64,000 nt of DNA from Candidatus Poribacteria bacterium (lineage in GTDB: Bacteria > Abyssobacteria > SURF-5): NCBI GenBank assembly GCA_016215705.1, contig JACRIR010000207.1:1-64000 (forward strand). Direction: 5' to 3'. Positions within the stretch are counted from its first letter, which is position 1; each line of letters begins with the position of its first letter. The notes beneath the pieces are model-generated. The model saw only the letters and a program-made list of their open reading frames with translations. It did no database searches and had not been told where the DNA came from. Below, piece after piece: positions 17,240 through 25,979 of this stretch. Made by a program: the position numbers and the translations under genes.

Positions 17240-19144
17240 TTGGCCCAATACAAAGTCACCTTCTTGCCGGAAGGCAAGGCAGTGATAGCCACATCTGAAG
17301 ACACCCTGCTTGACGCGGCTCGCCTTGCGGGCGTTTACGTTTCCTCCTTGTGCGGCGGCGATATGATATGCGGCAAGTGCCGGGTGGTCGTCAAGGAAGG
17401 GCAGGTCTTCGAGGAACAGCACATGCTGCTTTCGCGCGAGGAGGTGCGAAGCGGCTATGCGCTTGCCTGCGCAAGCCACCCGCGAAGCGACGTGGTGGTC
17501 GAAATACCCATCGAGTCGCGGATGGAAGGCAAGCAAATCGTCGTTGATGAGGACGCGCAGCGTTTCAGCGGCCTGGCCAAGGTTGACCTGGCGAAATACG
17601 AATTCGAGCATGCGCCGCTCATCGAAAAAATATACCTGGAGATACCGCCGCCGTCGCTCGAAGACAGCCTGTCGGACTTGAGCAGGCTGTTCCGCGCGAT
17701 TCGAACGCACGTGGACGTCCCCATCATGCAGACGGGCCTCAAGAACATTCGCCGTCTGCCTCAAATACTGCGCCGGGGCGACTGGAACATCACGTGCACG
17801 CTCGGCCAGCGCGGGGGCACCGTCGAGGTAATCGAAATCGAGGAAGGAGACACCTCGAACAGGAATTATGGGGTGGCCATCGACGTCGGAACGACCACCG
17901 TCGTCGTTCACCTCATTGACCTGAAGGCATCCCGGATACTCGCGACTGACGCCACCTACAACTCTCAGATAACGTTCGGAGAGGACGTTATCACGAGGCT
18001 TATCTACGCGAAAGAGGAAGTGGGCGGACGCGAGCGCCTTCATGAAGCTATCATTGGCAACATCAATATGATGATTAATAATACAACCGCCGCCGCCGGA
18101 GTGAATCTGCAGCATGTCACTTGTGCTCTATGCGCCGGCAACACTACGATGATGCATTTCCTGCTCGACCTCGATTCCTCGAACATCAGGCGCGAGCCCT
18201 ACATTCCGGCAGCCACGAACGTGCCGCCGGTCAGGGCAGTCGAGGTGGGCATCCAGATCAATCCGCGCGGGTTGCTCTACGGCGTCCCCGGCGTCAGCAG
18301 CTACGTGGGTGGCGACATAACTTCGGGCGTTCTTGCTTCGGGCATTTACCGCGCGCCTGAACTCTCGATGCTTATCGATGTCGGCACGAACGGAGAGATC
18401 GTCATCGGCAACAACGAATGGCTCGTTTGCTGCTCGGCGTCCGCCGGACCGGCCTTCGAGGGCGGCGAAGTCAAGTTCGGGATGCGAGCGACCCACGGCG
18501 CGATCGAAAGAGTGAAAGTGCTCGAGGGCGGGGAACTTGTCGAGACAGTAGTCATCGCAAACGAGAAGCCTCGGGGTATCTGCGGTTCCGGTTTGATTGA
18601 CATAATATCGGAGCTCAGACACGTGGGAGTGATCGACAGAACCGCCAAGTTTGCCGAGCCCGGCTATTGCAGCCGGCTGAGACGCACCGACGACGGCATC
18701 GAGTTCGTGCTTGCATACGCCGATGATACAGCCATAGGCCGCGATATTGTGCTCACGCAGCCCGATATCGATAATCTCATCCGTTCGAAGGCTGCCGTCT
18801 TCGCGGGCGCGTCGGTCCTCATCAAGAGCGTGAATCTCAGGTTCAGCGATTTGGAACGTGTTTATATAGCGGGCGGCTTCGGCAACTACCTCGATTTGCA
18901 CGGCGCGATCGCCATAGGACTTCTGCCTGATGTGCCGCTCGAAAAAGTCAAGTTTATCGGGAACAGTTCCCTCAATGGGGCCAAGCTCGCGATCCTTTCG
19001 CGCGAGGCGTCTCTCGAACTCGAGAACATCGCGCAAAAGATGACCTATATTGACCTGAGCAGTAACCTTAAATTCATGGAGGAATACAGCTCGGCGATGT
19101 TCCTGCCGCATACGAACTTGGAGTTGTTTCCGTCAGTGACGTAG
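17240..19144 (+). CDS. Corrinoid protein reductive activator (RACo-like, DUF4445)
   Basis: ATP-dependent activator that reduces inactive Co(II) corrinoid protein to Co(I). 634 residues. The N-terminal [2Fe-2S] plant-type ferredoxin has LCGGDMICGKC near residue 37 and ALACASHP near 74. From about residue 205 there is an ASKHA ATPase fold with AIDVGTTTVVVHLID, SMLIDVGTNGEIVIGN and VYIAGGFGNYLDL, matching the phosphate and adenosine motifs. The start is a TTG with GAGG just upstream, 4 bp after acsC. This position next to the corrinoid protein fits the role. Confidence 0.92.
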   Translation: MAQYKVTFLPEGKAVIATSEDTLLDAARLAGVYVSSLCGGDMICGKCRVVVKEGQVFEEQHMLLSREEVRSGYALACASHPRSDVVVEIPIESRMEGKQIVVDEDAQRFSGLAKVDLAKYEFEHAPLIEKIYLEIPPPSLEDSLSDLSRLFRAIRTHVDVPIMQTGLKNIRRLPQILRRGDWNITCTLGQRGGTVEVIEIEEGDTSNRNYGVAIDVGTTTVVVHLIDLKASRILATDATYNSQITFGEDVITRLIYAKEEVGGRERLHEAIIGNINMMINNTTAAAGVNLQHVTCALCAGNTTMMHFLLDLDSSNIRREPYIPAATNVPPVRAVEVGIQINPRGLLYGVPGVSSYVGGDITSGVLASGIYRAPELSMLIDVGTNGEIVIGNNEWLVCCSASAGPAFEGGEVKFGMRATHGAIERVKVLEGGELVETVVIANEKPRGICGSGLIDIISELRHVGVIDRTAKFAEPGYCSRLRRTDDGIEFVLAYADDTAIGRDIVLTQPDIDNLIRSKAAVFAGASVLIKSVNLRFSDLERVYIAGGFGNYLDLHGAIAIGLLPDVPLEKVKFIGNSSLNGAKLAILSREASLELENIAQKMTYIDLSSNLKFMEEYSSAMFLPHTNLELFPSVT

Positions 19145-19359
19145 GAGCACGCAACCCCTCTGTGCGGGTTTAATTGTGGAAGAAACGAAAGAAGCGAGAA
19201 CGACCACGTTTGTAGGGGAAGAAGAACACCCGCGTTTGTAGGGGCGACCCGGTGGGTCGCCCGCACAAAATGAGATCGTGAACCGTAGACCGTGAACCGT
19301 CTTTCTTACGGGAGAATAATCAGCGTCTTGCATATGACCAATGAGAAACGGAGGAGCTT
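19145..19359. repeat. Intergenic repeat block before acsD
   Basis: Contains a TTTGTAGGGGCGACCC / GGGTCGCCC palindrome at about 19234-19262, a partial copy of its left end near 19207, and AACCGT heptamers at 19277-19302. TCTTACGGGAG follows, an SD-like site. No gene is seen. Confidence 0.7.
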
Positions 19360-20313
19360 ATGGAAAGCGTAGTCGAAAAGTGGACCACTAAGGTGAACAC
19401 AATCACGCTTGGCGCCACCAAACAAATGGGAGGCACTCGGGAAAAAACCGTCACCGTGGGCGGTAGCAGCACTTTGCCATACCTCAATTTTGAGGGCGCA
19501 TGGCCGAATCCGCCGGCTATCGCTATCGAGATGTGGGACAGGGAGCCCGACGGCTGGCCCGAGCCTCTCGCGGACGCCTATGCCGATGTCTGGAAAGACC
19601 CGGCGAAGTGGGCAAAGCGGGCCGTAGAGTACGGCGCCGAAATGTTATGCGTTACACTCAAAGGCACGCATCCGGACTTTGGCAACCGCTCACCCGATGA
19701 GGCGGCGGGAGTGGTGAAGGATGTCCTGAAGGCCGTCGGCGTTCCGCTTATCATATGGGGCTCCGGCGACTTCAACAAGGATAACGACGTGATGCCGCGC
19801 GTCAGCGAAGCGGCCAAAGGCGAGAACTGCCTTCTCGGGACCGCAGTCGAAAAGAATTACAAAACCCTGACTGCGTCCTGCCTTGCCGATGGCCACAAGA
19901 TCATCGGTGAGTCGCCGCTCGACATCAACATCGCGAAACAGGTGAACATACTGATCTCCGAAATGGGCTTCAAACTCGAGGATATAGTGATCTTCCCCGC
20001 GACCGGCGCGCTCGGATACGGAATGGAATACAGCTACTCGATCATGGAGCGCGGACGCACAGCCGGACTCTCCGGCGACAGAATGCTCGCCCAGCCCGTC
20101 ATCTGCACCGTCGGGCAAGAGAGCTGGCGCGTGAAAGAAGCAAGGGGCTCCGAGAAAGATTTCCCGACGTGGGGCGATCTGAAGAAAAGAGGTCCGCTTT
20201 GGGAAGCGACCTGCGCGGCCACTCTTATGCAGGCTGGTGGCGAGATAGTGGTTATGCGCCACCCCGACGCAGTCAAGAGCTTCAAGAGCCTTCTAAGGGA
20301 ATTCACTGCGTAG
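19360..20313 (+). CDS. acsD: Corrinoid iron-sulfur protein small subunit
   Basis: Delta subunit of the corrinoid Fe-S protein and partner of AcsC. A 317-residue TIM-barrel. Family features are the early GGSSTLPYLNFEG near residue 34, DPAKWAKRAVEYGAEM near 82, LIIWGSGDFNKDNDVMPRV near 130 and DIVIFPATGALGYGMEYSYS near 207. ATG with GGAGG upstream. It is separated from acsC by the activator and by a repeat block but stays on the same strand. Confidence 0.96.
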   Translation: MESVVEKWTTKVNTITLGATKQMGGTREKTVTVGGSSTLPYLNFEGAWPNPPAIAIEMWDREPDGWPEPLADAYADVWKDPAKWAKRAVEYGAEMLCVTLKGTHPDFGNRSPDEAAGVVKDVLKAVGVPLIIWGSGDFNKDNDVMPRVSEAAKGENCLLGTAVEKNYKTLTASCLADGHKIIGESPLDINIAKQVNILISEMGFKLEDIVIFPATGALGYGMEYSYSIMERGRTAGLSGDRMLAQPVICTVGQESWRVKEARGSEKDFPTWGDLKKRGPLWEATCAATLMQAGGEIVVMRHPDAVKSFKSLLREFTA

Positions 20314-20533
20314 CAATCGGGGACCCGATATCGCGTCTCCAACAAACGAAAGAAGGGGCACGGCAATTGTTATCATTGCGAGAGGAGCGAAGCAATCTCT
20401 TTTCTTGGTTTGTTCCCTTTTCGCTTTTGACCTTTCGCCTTTCGCCTCTTTCTTGGGACTCTTTGACCCCGAACCATGAACCGTAAACTGTGGACTGTAA
20501 ACCGTAAACCCCTTTTCGTAGGAGGAGGAGAGA
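20314..20533. repeat. Intergenic repeat block before acsE
   Basis: Contains TATCATTGCGAGAGGAGCGAAGCAATCTC (an element of the GAGCGAAG type, about 20371-20400) and a heptamer run of AACCATG, AACCGTA and GGACTGT at 20474-20513. GTAGGAGGAGGAGAG, the acsE Shine-Dalgarno, follows directly. No gene is seen. Confidence 0.7.
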
Positions 20534-21340
20534 ATGTTTGTAATAGGCGAAAGACTCAATGGCATGTTCCTGGATGTTCGCAAGGGCATCCAAACCAAGG
20601 ACAAATCAATTATTCACAAGGTCGCGCTCGACCAGGTCAAAGCGGGCGCGAACGCGCTTGATATCAACGTCGGTCCAGCCTCCGACAAGCCGCTCGAGAC
20701 AATGGTCTGGCTCATCGAAACCGTCCAGGAAGTGACGAACATCACCCTGAGCATCGATACCCCGAAGTTCGACGTCATGAAGGCCGGACTGCAGGCATGC
20801 ACCAAAAACCCCATCCTCATGAACTCGACCAAGGGCGAAGAAGCAAAGCTCGACAAGTACATGCCGCTGGCAAAAGAATACAATGCGTCCATCATCGGCC
20901 TGTGCATCAATGAGAAGGGAATCCCGAAAGACGTGAACAGCCGCGTGGAGACTGCCGCCCTCATTGCCGCCAAAGCGATGGAGCACGGAGTCGAAATGGA
21001 TAGAGTCTATATCGACCCCATCGTGATGCCGGCCAACGTCGCGCAGGAACAGAGCAAGATCGTCCTCGAGTCCATGTCGCAGTTCCGGCTGCTCAGTGAT
21101 CCGCCGCCTCATATCGTCGTCGGCTTGAGCAACCTCGGACAAGGCGCGCGCGAGCGCGAGTTGCTTACCCGCACGTGGATCGTCATGGGCGTTTTCAACG
21201 GGCTCGACGCCGCCATCATGGACGCTGCCGACAAAGAGATGATGGATGCGTTTATCACGGCTGAATTGCTCATGAGCAAGGCGATCTACAGCGACTCGTA
21301 CATAAAGGCTTACCAGGCCAGCCATAACCACGTACAGTAA
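20534..21340 (+). CDS. acsE: Methyl-THF:corrinoid iron-sulfur protein methyltransferase
   Basis: Transfers the methyl group from methyl-THF to Co(I) of AcsCD. A 268-residue pterin-binding TIM-barrel. FVIGERLNGMF begins the protein. The pterin-site segment ANALDINVGPASDK is near residue 40, SIDTPKFDVMKAG near 72 and PILMNSTKGEE near 93. VVGLSNLGQGARERELL near 196 is also a MeTr signature. It is the last core Wood-Ljungdahl gene of the cluster. The Shine-Dalgarno GGAGGAGGAGA lies directly after a heptamer repeat. Confidence 0.96.
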   Translation: MFVIGERLNGMFLDVRKGIQTKDKSIIHKVALDQVKAGANALDINVGPASDKPLETMVWLIETVQEVTNITLSIDTPKFDVMKAGLQACTKNPILMNSTKGEEAKLDKYMPLAKEYNASIIGLCINEKGIPKDVNSRVETAALIAAKAMEHGVEMDRVYIDPIVMPANVAQEQSKIVLESMSQFRLLSDPPPHIVVGLSNLGQGARERELLTRTWIVMGVFNGLDAAIMDAADKEMMDAFITAELLMSKAIYSDSYIKAYQASHNHVQ

Positions 21341-21698
21341 GGACTGGTTCCTGGTTTCTGGTTGAAAATCGTGGGAACCAACCAAGCCGGAGGTCATTCC
21401 CGCGAAAGCTGTCCCTCGACCTGATCGGAGACTGGGAATCCATGAATGCGGTCACGACATCTTTGTAGGGGCGCAGCGTGCTGCGCCCTTTGCTTCACAT
21501 GTTACGTAGGGGCGGTTCGCGAACCGTCCCTAATTCGGGGACACCATGCCGCATGGTGTCCCCGAATTAGGGAAAACAATCACCGCCTTCAGCGCCAAGC
21601 CGGATTCCTGCCTTCACGGGAATGACATGCGGTCTTGAACTCTTTTGGATTCAACCATAAACCATAAACCCTAAACCGAGTTCCTCAGGAGGATTCCT
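21341..21698. repeat. Intergenic region packed with four repeat types
   Basis: Contains GTCATTCCCGCGAAAG (near 21393), GTAGGGGCGCAGCGTGCTGCGCCC (21464-21488), GTAGGGGCGGTTCGCGAACCGTCCC (about 21505-21530), a family A palindrome with CTAATTCGGGGACACC arms (21530-21570), a second copy of the GGGAATGAC type, and AACCATA heptamers at 21653-21682. No gene is seen. Confidence 0.75.
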
Positions 21699-22121
21699 TT
21701 GACCCCAATCAGAATCGAAACCACACTTTCAATCGTGAAACCTGATGGCTTCAAGAAACGCCTTATCGGCAAGATTATCCAGAAGTACGAAGAATCCGGC
21801 CTCACCCTCGCGGCAATCCAGCGGTTCGATCTCACGCGCGCGAAGGCCGAAGGTTTTTATTCCGTCCACAAAGAACGACCCTTCTTCCCCTCGCTCATCG
21901 AGTTCATGACCTCCGGACCCGTTGTCGTCATGGCCTGGCGCGGCGAAGGCGCCATCGACAAAGTGCGCGAAATCAACGGCGCCACCGACCCCAAGAAGGC
22001 CGCCCCCGGCACAATCCGCGCTCTCTGGGGCGAAAGCATCCAGAACAACATCGTCCACGGCTCCGACGGCTCCGGCACCTCCAAATTCGAAGTCAGTTAC
22101 TTCTTCCCCGATTTGCGTTAA
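21699..22121 (+). CDS. ndk: Nucleoside diphosphate kinase
   Basis: Phosphate transfer between nucleoside tri- and diphosphates through a phospho-histidine. The 140 residues are the usual size. The N-terminal TLSIVKPDGFKKRLIGKI carries the conserved Lys, ATDPKKAAPGTIR holds the nucleotide-site residues, and the catalytic His is in NNIVHGSDG near residue 119. The start is TTG with TCAGGAGG upstream; no ATG gives the full conserved N-terminus. It follows acsE after a 360-bp repeat block, so co-transcription is uncertain. Confidence 0.95.
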   Translation: MTPIRIETTLSIVKPDGFKKRLIGKIIQKYEESGLTLAAIQRFDLTRAKAEGFYSVHKERPFFPSLIEFMTSGPVVVMAWRGEGAIDKVREINGATDPKKAAPGTIRALWGESIQNNIVHGSDGSGTSKFEVSYFFPDLR

Positions 22122-22227
22122 CCGAAAGTCAAGAATCTGGAAGCAAACCGGCGATGGCAAGTCCTTCATCCCACTCTCCCTGAAGGAAGAAGGAGCTTGC
22201 ATCCTACATACTGCCGGTCGAGTGTCC

Positions 22228-22293
22228 GCCGATCCTGATACCAGCTAAGTATCAGGCATGAGGAGTTACAACTCATGGCCATCGCGGATCGGC
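22228..22293 (+). ncRNA. Candidate structured RNA with a three-way junction
   Basis: GCCGAT (22228-22233) pairs with ATCGGC (22288-22293), closing two internal hairpins: CCTGATAC/GTATCAGG with a 7-base loop (22234-22256) and CATGAG/CTCATG (22257-22277). All stems are perfect. It lies between ndk and the fadR-like gene, about 200 bp before the latter's promoter. I do not recognise the family, and it could simply be the trailer of ndk. The rest of 22122-22489 shows no gene. Confidence 0.35.
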
Positions 22294-22489
22294 ATTCTCC
22301 TTTTCATTGGCGGCCTCGCATGGCACATTATTTCCAGAGTCCTCGCATGGTGGCGCCACGGCTGATTTCCCTTTCGTCCATCCTGTCCATTCAGGCCATC
22401 TCGTTTTTCCAATTCGTGATGACTCTTCTTCTTTCTGTGGCCGAGTCCGATGCGTGGAAAAGCGCGCTGTCAAGGGTCTGTCAAGGGTC

Positions 22490-22534
22490 TTGACATCTCG
22501 AGAATCTTATGATACAATCTGATGGTCAGACCAT
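22490..22534 (+). promoter_or_regulatory. Promoter with FadR/GntR-type operator
   Basis: TTGACA (22490-22495), 17-bp spacer, TACAAT (22513-22518). The perfect palindrome ATGGTCAGACCAT (22522-22534) lies over the expected start of transcription. Its core TGGTCAGACCA matches the E. coli FadR-type consensus TGGTCNGACCA. The next gene encodes a FadR-family regulator, so autorepression is likely. Confidence 0.75.
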
Positions 22535-22619
22535 ATGATCCCCAAACAAAGACTGCCCATGAATTCACGATTTGGAACTTGAGTGGCGTAGAAATGAATA
22601 CCGTGCAAGAGGTGAAGTG

Positions 22620-23390
22620 ATGGCAGACTCGATCCGTTCGAAGCCGCTGGACTCTGCAAGGCAAGACAGCATCATGCAGTTCCGTCCCATAGAGAAAACA
22701 ACCATTCCGGGGGAGATCATCGACCAGATAGTTTCCATGCTCTTGACCGGAAAGGTTAAACCAGGCGATAAACTCCCGCCCGAAAGAGAGTTATGCGAGT
22801 CGCTCAACGTGGGGCGCAGTTCAGTGCGCGAAGCTCTGAAGGCGTTGGAAACTCTCGGCATAATACGACGGGACATACAAGGGACGACCATATGCGCGCC
22901 TGAAGACAATCGCTATCCCGGCCTGTCGCTAGCGGCCGGCAATGCCTCTCTCGAACAGCTCTTCGAATCAGCCAGAATCGTGGGAATGGAGGCCGCCGGG
23001 CTGGCAGCGGAGCGCGCAAGCCGGGAGGACATCGAGAGAATATCGAAAAGCATGGGAGAATCAGAGGATATGCAGAAGGCTGCCGCCATTCACCTTTCTT
23101 TTCACCGAGCCATGGTACATGCCGCGAAGAATCCGCTATTATCACAAATGTACAATATGCTCACGGCGTTGGTAGCTCAATCTCGGCAACTGTCCGCCGC
23201 GGTTCAGAGTATGGGGGAAGATGAGCGGAAGACTTTTATAAGAGATATCTTCAGTGGTCACAGAAGGATTCTCCGTGCGGTTGAATCCCATGATCCCGCG
23301 GCCGCCAAGAAAGCGATGCGAGAGCATTTTGAATGCATGGAGTCCATGGCCCTGAAAAGTGAAAAGAGAGGAAAGCACGGTCAGCGGTGA
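22620..23390 (+). CDS. FadR/GntR-family transcriptional regulator
   Basis: A 256-residue regulator. The N-terminal GntR winged helix (residues 30-95) has LTGKVKPGDKLPPEREL and LNVGRSSVREALKALETLGII, both classic for the family. The C-terminal FCD-type helical domain has the metal/effector-binding pattern HLSFHRAMVHAAKN near residue 160 and HRRILRAVESHDP near 217. The ATG at the end of AGAGGTGAAGTG was chosen over an upstream TTG. It is probably autoregulated and may control the following flavoprotein/SCP2 genes. The effector (acyl-CoA or organic acid) cannot be told from sequence. Confidence 0.9.
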   Translation: MADSIRSKPLDSARQDSIMQFRPIEKTTIPGEIIDQIVSMLLTGKVKPGDKLPPERELCESLNVGRSSVREALKALETLGIIRRDIQGTTICAPEDNRYPGLSLAAGNASLEQLFESARIVGMEAAGLAAERASREDIERISKSMGESEDMQKAAAIHLSFHRAMVHAAKNPLLSQMYNMLTALVAQSRQLSAAVQSMGEDERKTFIRDIFSGHRRILRAVESHDPAAAKKAMREHFECMESMALKSEKRGKHGQR

Positions 23391-23415
23391 AGGTCTTAAG
23401 GAACCGGCGACTGTT

Positions 23416-23489
23416 CCCTTAATTCGGGGACACGATGGCGCATCGTGTCCCCGAATTAAGGGTGCGCATCGTGTCCCCGAACTTAGGGC
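23416..23489. repeat. GGGGACAC palindrome plus half copy
   Basis: 23416-23462 is a perfect palindrome: CCCTTAATTCGGGGACACG and its complement around ATGGCGCAT. 23463-23489 is a right-half copy (GCATCGTGTCCCCGAA). It lies between fadR and the next gene. Confidence 0.8.
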
Positions 23490-23599
23490 TGTCTCTTCCC
23501 CAACTAACCGCGCGGCGGTGAGGTCGGTGTGCTGAGAATGAAGTGAGAACGACCCACAGTCAGCGGCAGAAAGAGCATTAGGCACGGAGGAAATAGTTT

Positions 23600-25192
23600 A
23601 TGGCTGACGCGAGCTTCGATGCTGTCATAATTGGCGCTGGTCACAATGGCCTGGCCCTCGGATGCTATCTCGCAAAGTGCGGATGGAGCGTCGGGATATT
23701 TGAAAAACGCCACGAAGAGGGCGGGGGGCTATGCACTGAGGAACTCACGCGCCCGGGCTTTCTGCACAACGTACACTCAAATTACCATACGCTTGTGGGT
23801 GTTTCCCCCGTGTACGAAGACCTGAATCTTTTCCAGCATGGCCTCAAATATGCCCATCCTCCAGTCCAGATGGGAAGCGTCTTCGAGGATGGCGCCGCGC
23901 TTACCATACATACCGACATGAACAAGACCTATGAGTCTATGGCGCGCTTTTCGCAGAAGGACGCTGACACATGGATGCGCCTTTACGAAGAAGTCAAGGG
24001 CTTCCTGGATTTGCTCGTAGGCGCCTTGATGTTCGCCCCGCCGATAAACCTGAACGAAATCACCAACGCGCTGACGGTTTGGGGTGTCGAAGATAAGTCT
24101 GAATTCCTGATGGCCCACCTGCGCAGTATGACCATAAACGACTTCTTGAACAAGCACTTCGAAAATGAGAGAATAAAGGCAATGCTCGCGTTTCACGCGG
24201 CGGTGTGCGCCTACAGCAACGACGTCGTCGGCCTTGCGGTTTCGTTCCCCCTCCTTGCAGGCAAAATCGACAACTGGCAGTGCTGCATAGGCGGTTCGCA
24301 CAAACTGGCGCATGCGTTGTGGTGGACGCTGCTTGCCGACGGCGGCGTGGTTTTCCCTGCTGCGCCAGTCGAGAGAATCCTGGTCCGGGATGGCCGCGCT
24401 GTCGGAGTCAAGCTGCTGGACGGCTCGCAGATACAGGCGCGCAAGCTAGTCGCAAGCAACGTTGACCTCGAGCAGACGTTCCTCAAGTTTCTTGAAGGAG
24501 AGATCAACGACTCGGGGTTCATCGGCAATGTCAAGAACTGTCGGCACAAGGATTGGTCTCTCTTCAGCGTGCATCTTGCGCTGAACGAGCCTCCCATGTA
24601 TTCTGCAGCCGAATTTGACCCCGATATCAACCAGGCTTGGGTGATGAACGTCGGCTACGAGTCGATTGCCGATCTGAACGACCACTTCAAGAGGGTTCGC
24701 CGGGGCGAGTTGGTCGATCCGAAACTCAACTGCGCCGTGAATTCGCTTTTTGATCCGACCGACGCGCCTCAGGGAAAATATACCGGCCTCATCAGACAGT
24801 TTGCCGCCTTCAAACTCAATGGAAGCGAGGAAGAGTGGGAGAGAGTGAAGGTTGAATATTCCAGGAGGTGCATCGAGAAATGGCGCGAATACGCCCCTAA
24901 CCTCGACGACAACGCCATCATAGAGTTCGCGCCGTACACGCCGAAAGACATTTCGGACAGGTTAGTGAGCATGGTCAAGGGCGACTGGATGCTGGGCGCC
25001 ATTGCGCCCGATAACCTGCTCTCTGAACGCCCATTCCCGGCGCTTTCTCAATACCGCACTCCCATTAAGGGATTATACATGTGCGGCTCGACCCAACATC
25101 CGCACGGGTATATCACTTTCGCTCCGGCATACAATGCGCTCCATGTAATAGCCGACGATTTCGGCATCGACAAATGGTGGAAACGGGTCTAG
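23600..25192 (+). CDS. Phytoene-desaturase-like NAD(P)/FAD oxidoreductase
   Basis: A 530-residue amine-oxidase/CrtI-type flavoprotein (COG1233 group). The Rossmann motif AVIIGAGHNGLALGCYLAKCG starts near residue 9, and GGLCTEELTRPGF near 45 is the flavin-adjacent loop. The C-terminal FAD segment GLYMCGSTQHPHGYITFAPAYNA lies near 490. Members saturate, desaturate or isomerise lipophilic substrates such as carotenoids or retinol. A paralogue lies at 25980, and each is followed by an SCP2-like lipid-binding protein, hinting at a shared hydrophobic substrate. A GGAGGAAATAG site precedes the ATG. The substrate is unknown. Confidence 0.85.
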   Translation: MADASFDAVIIGAGHNGLALGCYLAKCGWSVGIFEKRHEEGGGLCTEELTRPGFLHNVHSNYHTLVGVSPVYEDLNLFQHGLKYAHPPVQMGSVFEDGAALTIHTDMNKTYESMARFSQKDADTWMRLYEEVKGFLDLLVGALMFAPPINLNEITNALTVWGVEDKSEFLMAHLRSMTINDFLNKHFENERIKAMLAFHAAVCAYSNDVVGLAVSFPLLAGKIDNWQCCIGGSHKLAHALWWTLLADGGVVFPAAPVERILVRDGRAVGVKLLDGSQIQARKLVASNVDLEQTFLKFLEGEINDSGFIGNVKNCRHKDWSLFSVHLALNEPPMYSAAEFDPDINQAWVMNVGYESIADLNDHFKRVRRGELVDPKLNCAVNSLFDPTDAPQGKYTGLIRQFAAFKLNGSEEEWERVKVEYSRRCIEKWREYAPNLDDNAIIEFAPYTPKDISDRLVSMVKGDWMLGAIAPDNLLSERPFPALSQYRTPIKGLYMCGSTQHPHGYITFAPAYNALHVIADDFGIDKWWKRV

Positions 25193-25197
25193 CAGGC

Positions 25198-25701
25198 ATG
25201 CGATCCGACATGGTCAAAGTCACCATCGAACAAAGCGGCGAGCCAAGCGGGCTTGCCATGATAATGCAGCAATATTTCGAGCAGAACATCCGCGATTTTT
25301 CGTACAAAAGCCGGCAGGCCGGAAAAATCGACGGCAAAATGGCGTTTGAAGCCGTCGAGGGCGATGTCGGCGTAACACTGAGTTTCAAAGGCGAAAGAAT
25401 CGAGATAACCGACGGATGCGCCGATGACGCGGCAATGTTCGTCCGCGGTGGCATCTTTGACCTCACCGGGATTGCTACCGGCGGACCGGGAACTTTGGGA
25501 AAGGTACTGTCCGGCAAGGTGCAGGTCAGATCGGCATGGAAACATCCTCTTTTTGCGCTCAGAGTCGCCAGATTCATGCGTCTTCCAAAGGAGATGCAGA
25601 CTGGAAATGCGGCAACGATAAGGCTGACAGGATGGAAATTGGCTGCGGGCGCAGGCGCGGCGATCTTGCTGGGTTTGGCCGCATATTTTGCGATGAGATA
25701 A
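25198..25701 (+). CDS. SCP2-like protein with C-terminal membrane anchor
   Basis: 167 residues. Residues 5-140 resemble SCP2/sterol-carrier-type lipid-binding domains, with the late segment MFVRGGIFDLTGIATGGPGTLGKVLSGKVQVR in the usual position (the sequence shows 'a small amount of lipid per cavity' style packing only indirectly). The C-terminus LAAGAGAAILLGLAAYFAMR is a single hydrophobic helix, suggesting a tail-anchored membrane protein. It starts 5 bp after the stop of the upstream flavoprotein, so the two are probably translated together. An ATG 12 bases further on is an alternative start. A role in presenting lipid to the flavoprotein is inference. Confidence 0.6.
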   Translation: MRSDMVKVTIEQSGEPSGLAMIMQQYFEQNIRDFSYKSRQAGKIDGKMAFEAVEGDVGVTLSFKGERIEITDGCADDAAMFVRGGIFDLTGIATGGPGTLGKVLSGKVQVRSAWKHPLFALRVARFMRLPKEMQTGNAATIRLTGWKLAAGAGAAILLGLAAYFAMR

Positions 25702-25707
25702 CAGGCA

Positions 25708-25757
25708 TTAATTCGGGGATCCCGCCGTGGCGGGACCGCAAGGTGTCCCCGAATTAA
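25708..25757. repeat. Composite GGGGA palindrome (family A variant)
   Basis: TTAATTCGGGGATCCCGCC and GGCGGGACC, then GGTGTCCCCGAATTAA. It has the same composite form as the element at 4302-4352. Confidence 0.75.
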
Positions 25758-25903
25758 GGGAAACAGTTGCCGGTTTCTTGCGAACGTCTTACTACGCCCC
25801 GGCGTCATTGATTGTGAAAGAAAGAGTGAGCACATTGAGGCCATTGCGAGCGAAGCGATGCAAACTTTCTTCTTCTTTAAGATTCTCCCTTTCGCCTCTT
25901 TCA

Positions 25904-25957
25904 ACCCTGAACCATAAAATCTGAACCATAAACCATGAACCGTGAACCGTAAACCAT
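25904..25957. repeat. AACC heptamer array
   Basis: Seven-base degenerate repeats (AACCATA, AACCATG, AACCGTG, AACCGTA) directly before the Shine-Dalgarno GGAGGGAAGG of the next gene. Upstream at 25840-25865 is an ATTGCGAGCGAAGCGATGC element. Confidence 0.75.
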
Positions 25958-25979
25958 CTACTCGGAGGGAAGGTCAACA

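Noticed and set aside
25840-25960. CRISPR-like array in the AACC repeats
   Set aside because: Units are only 7 bp, degenerate and without spacers; no cas genes nearby.
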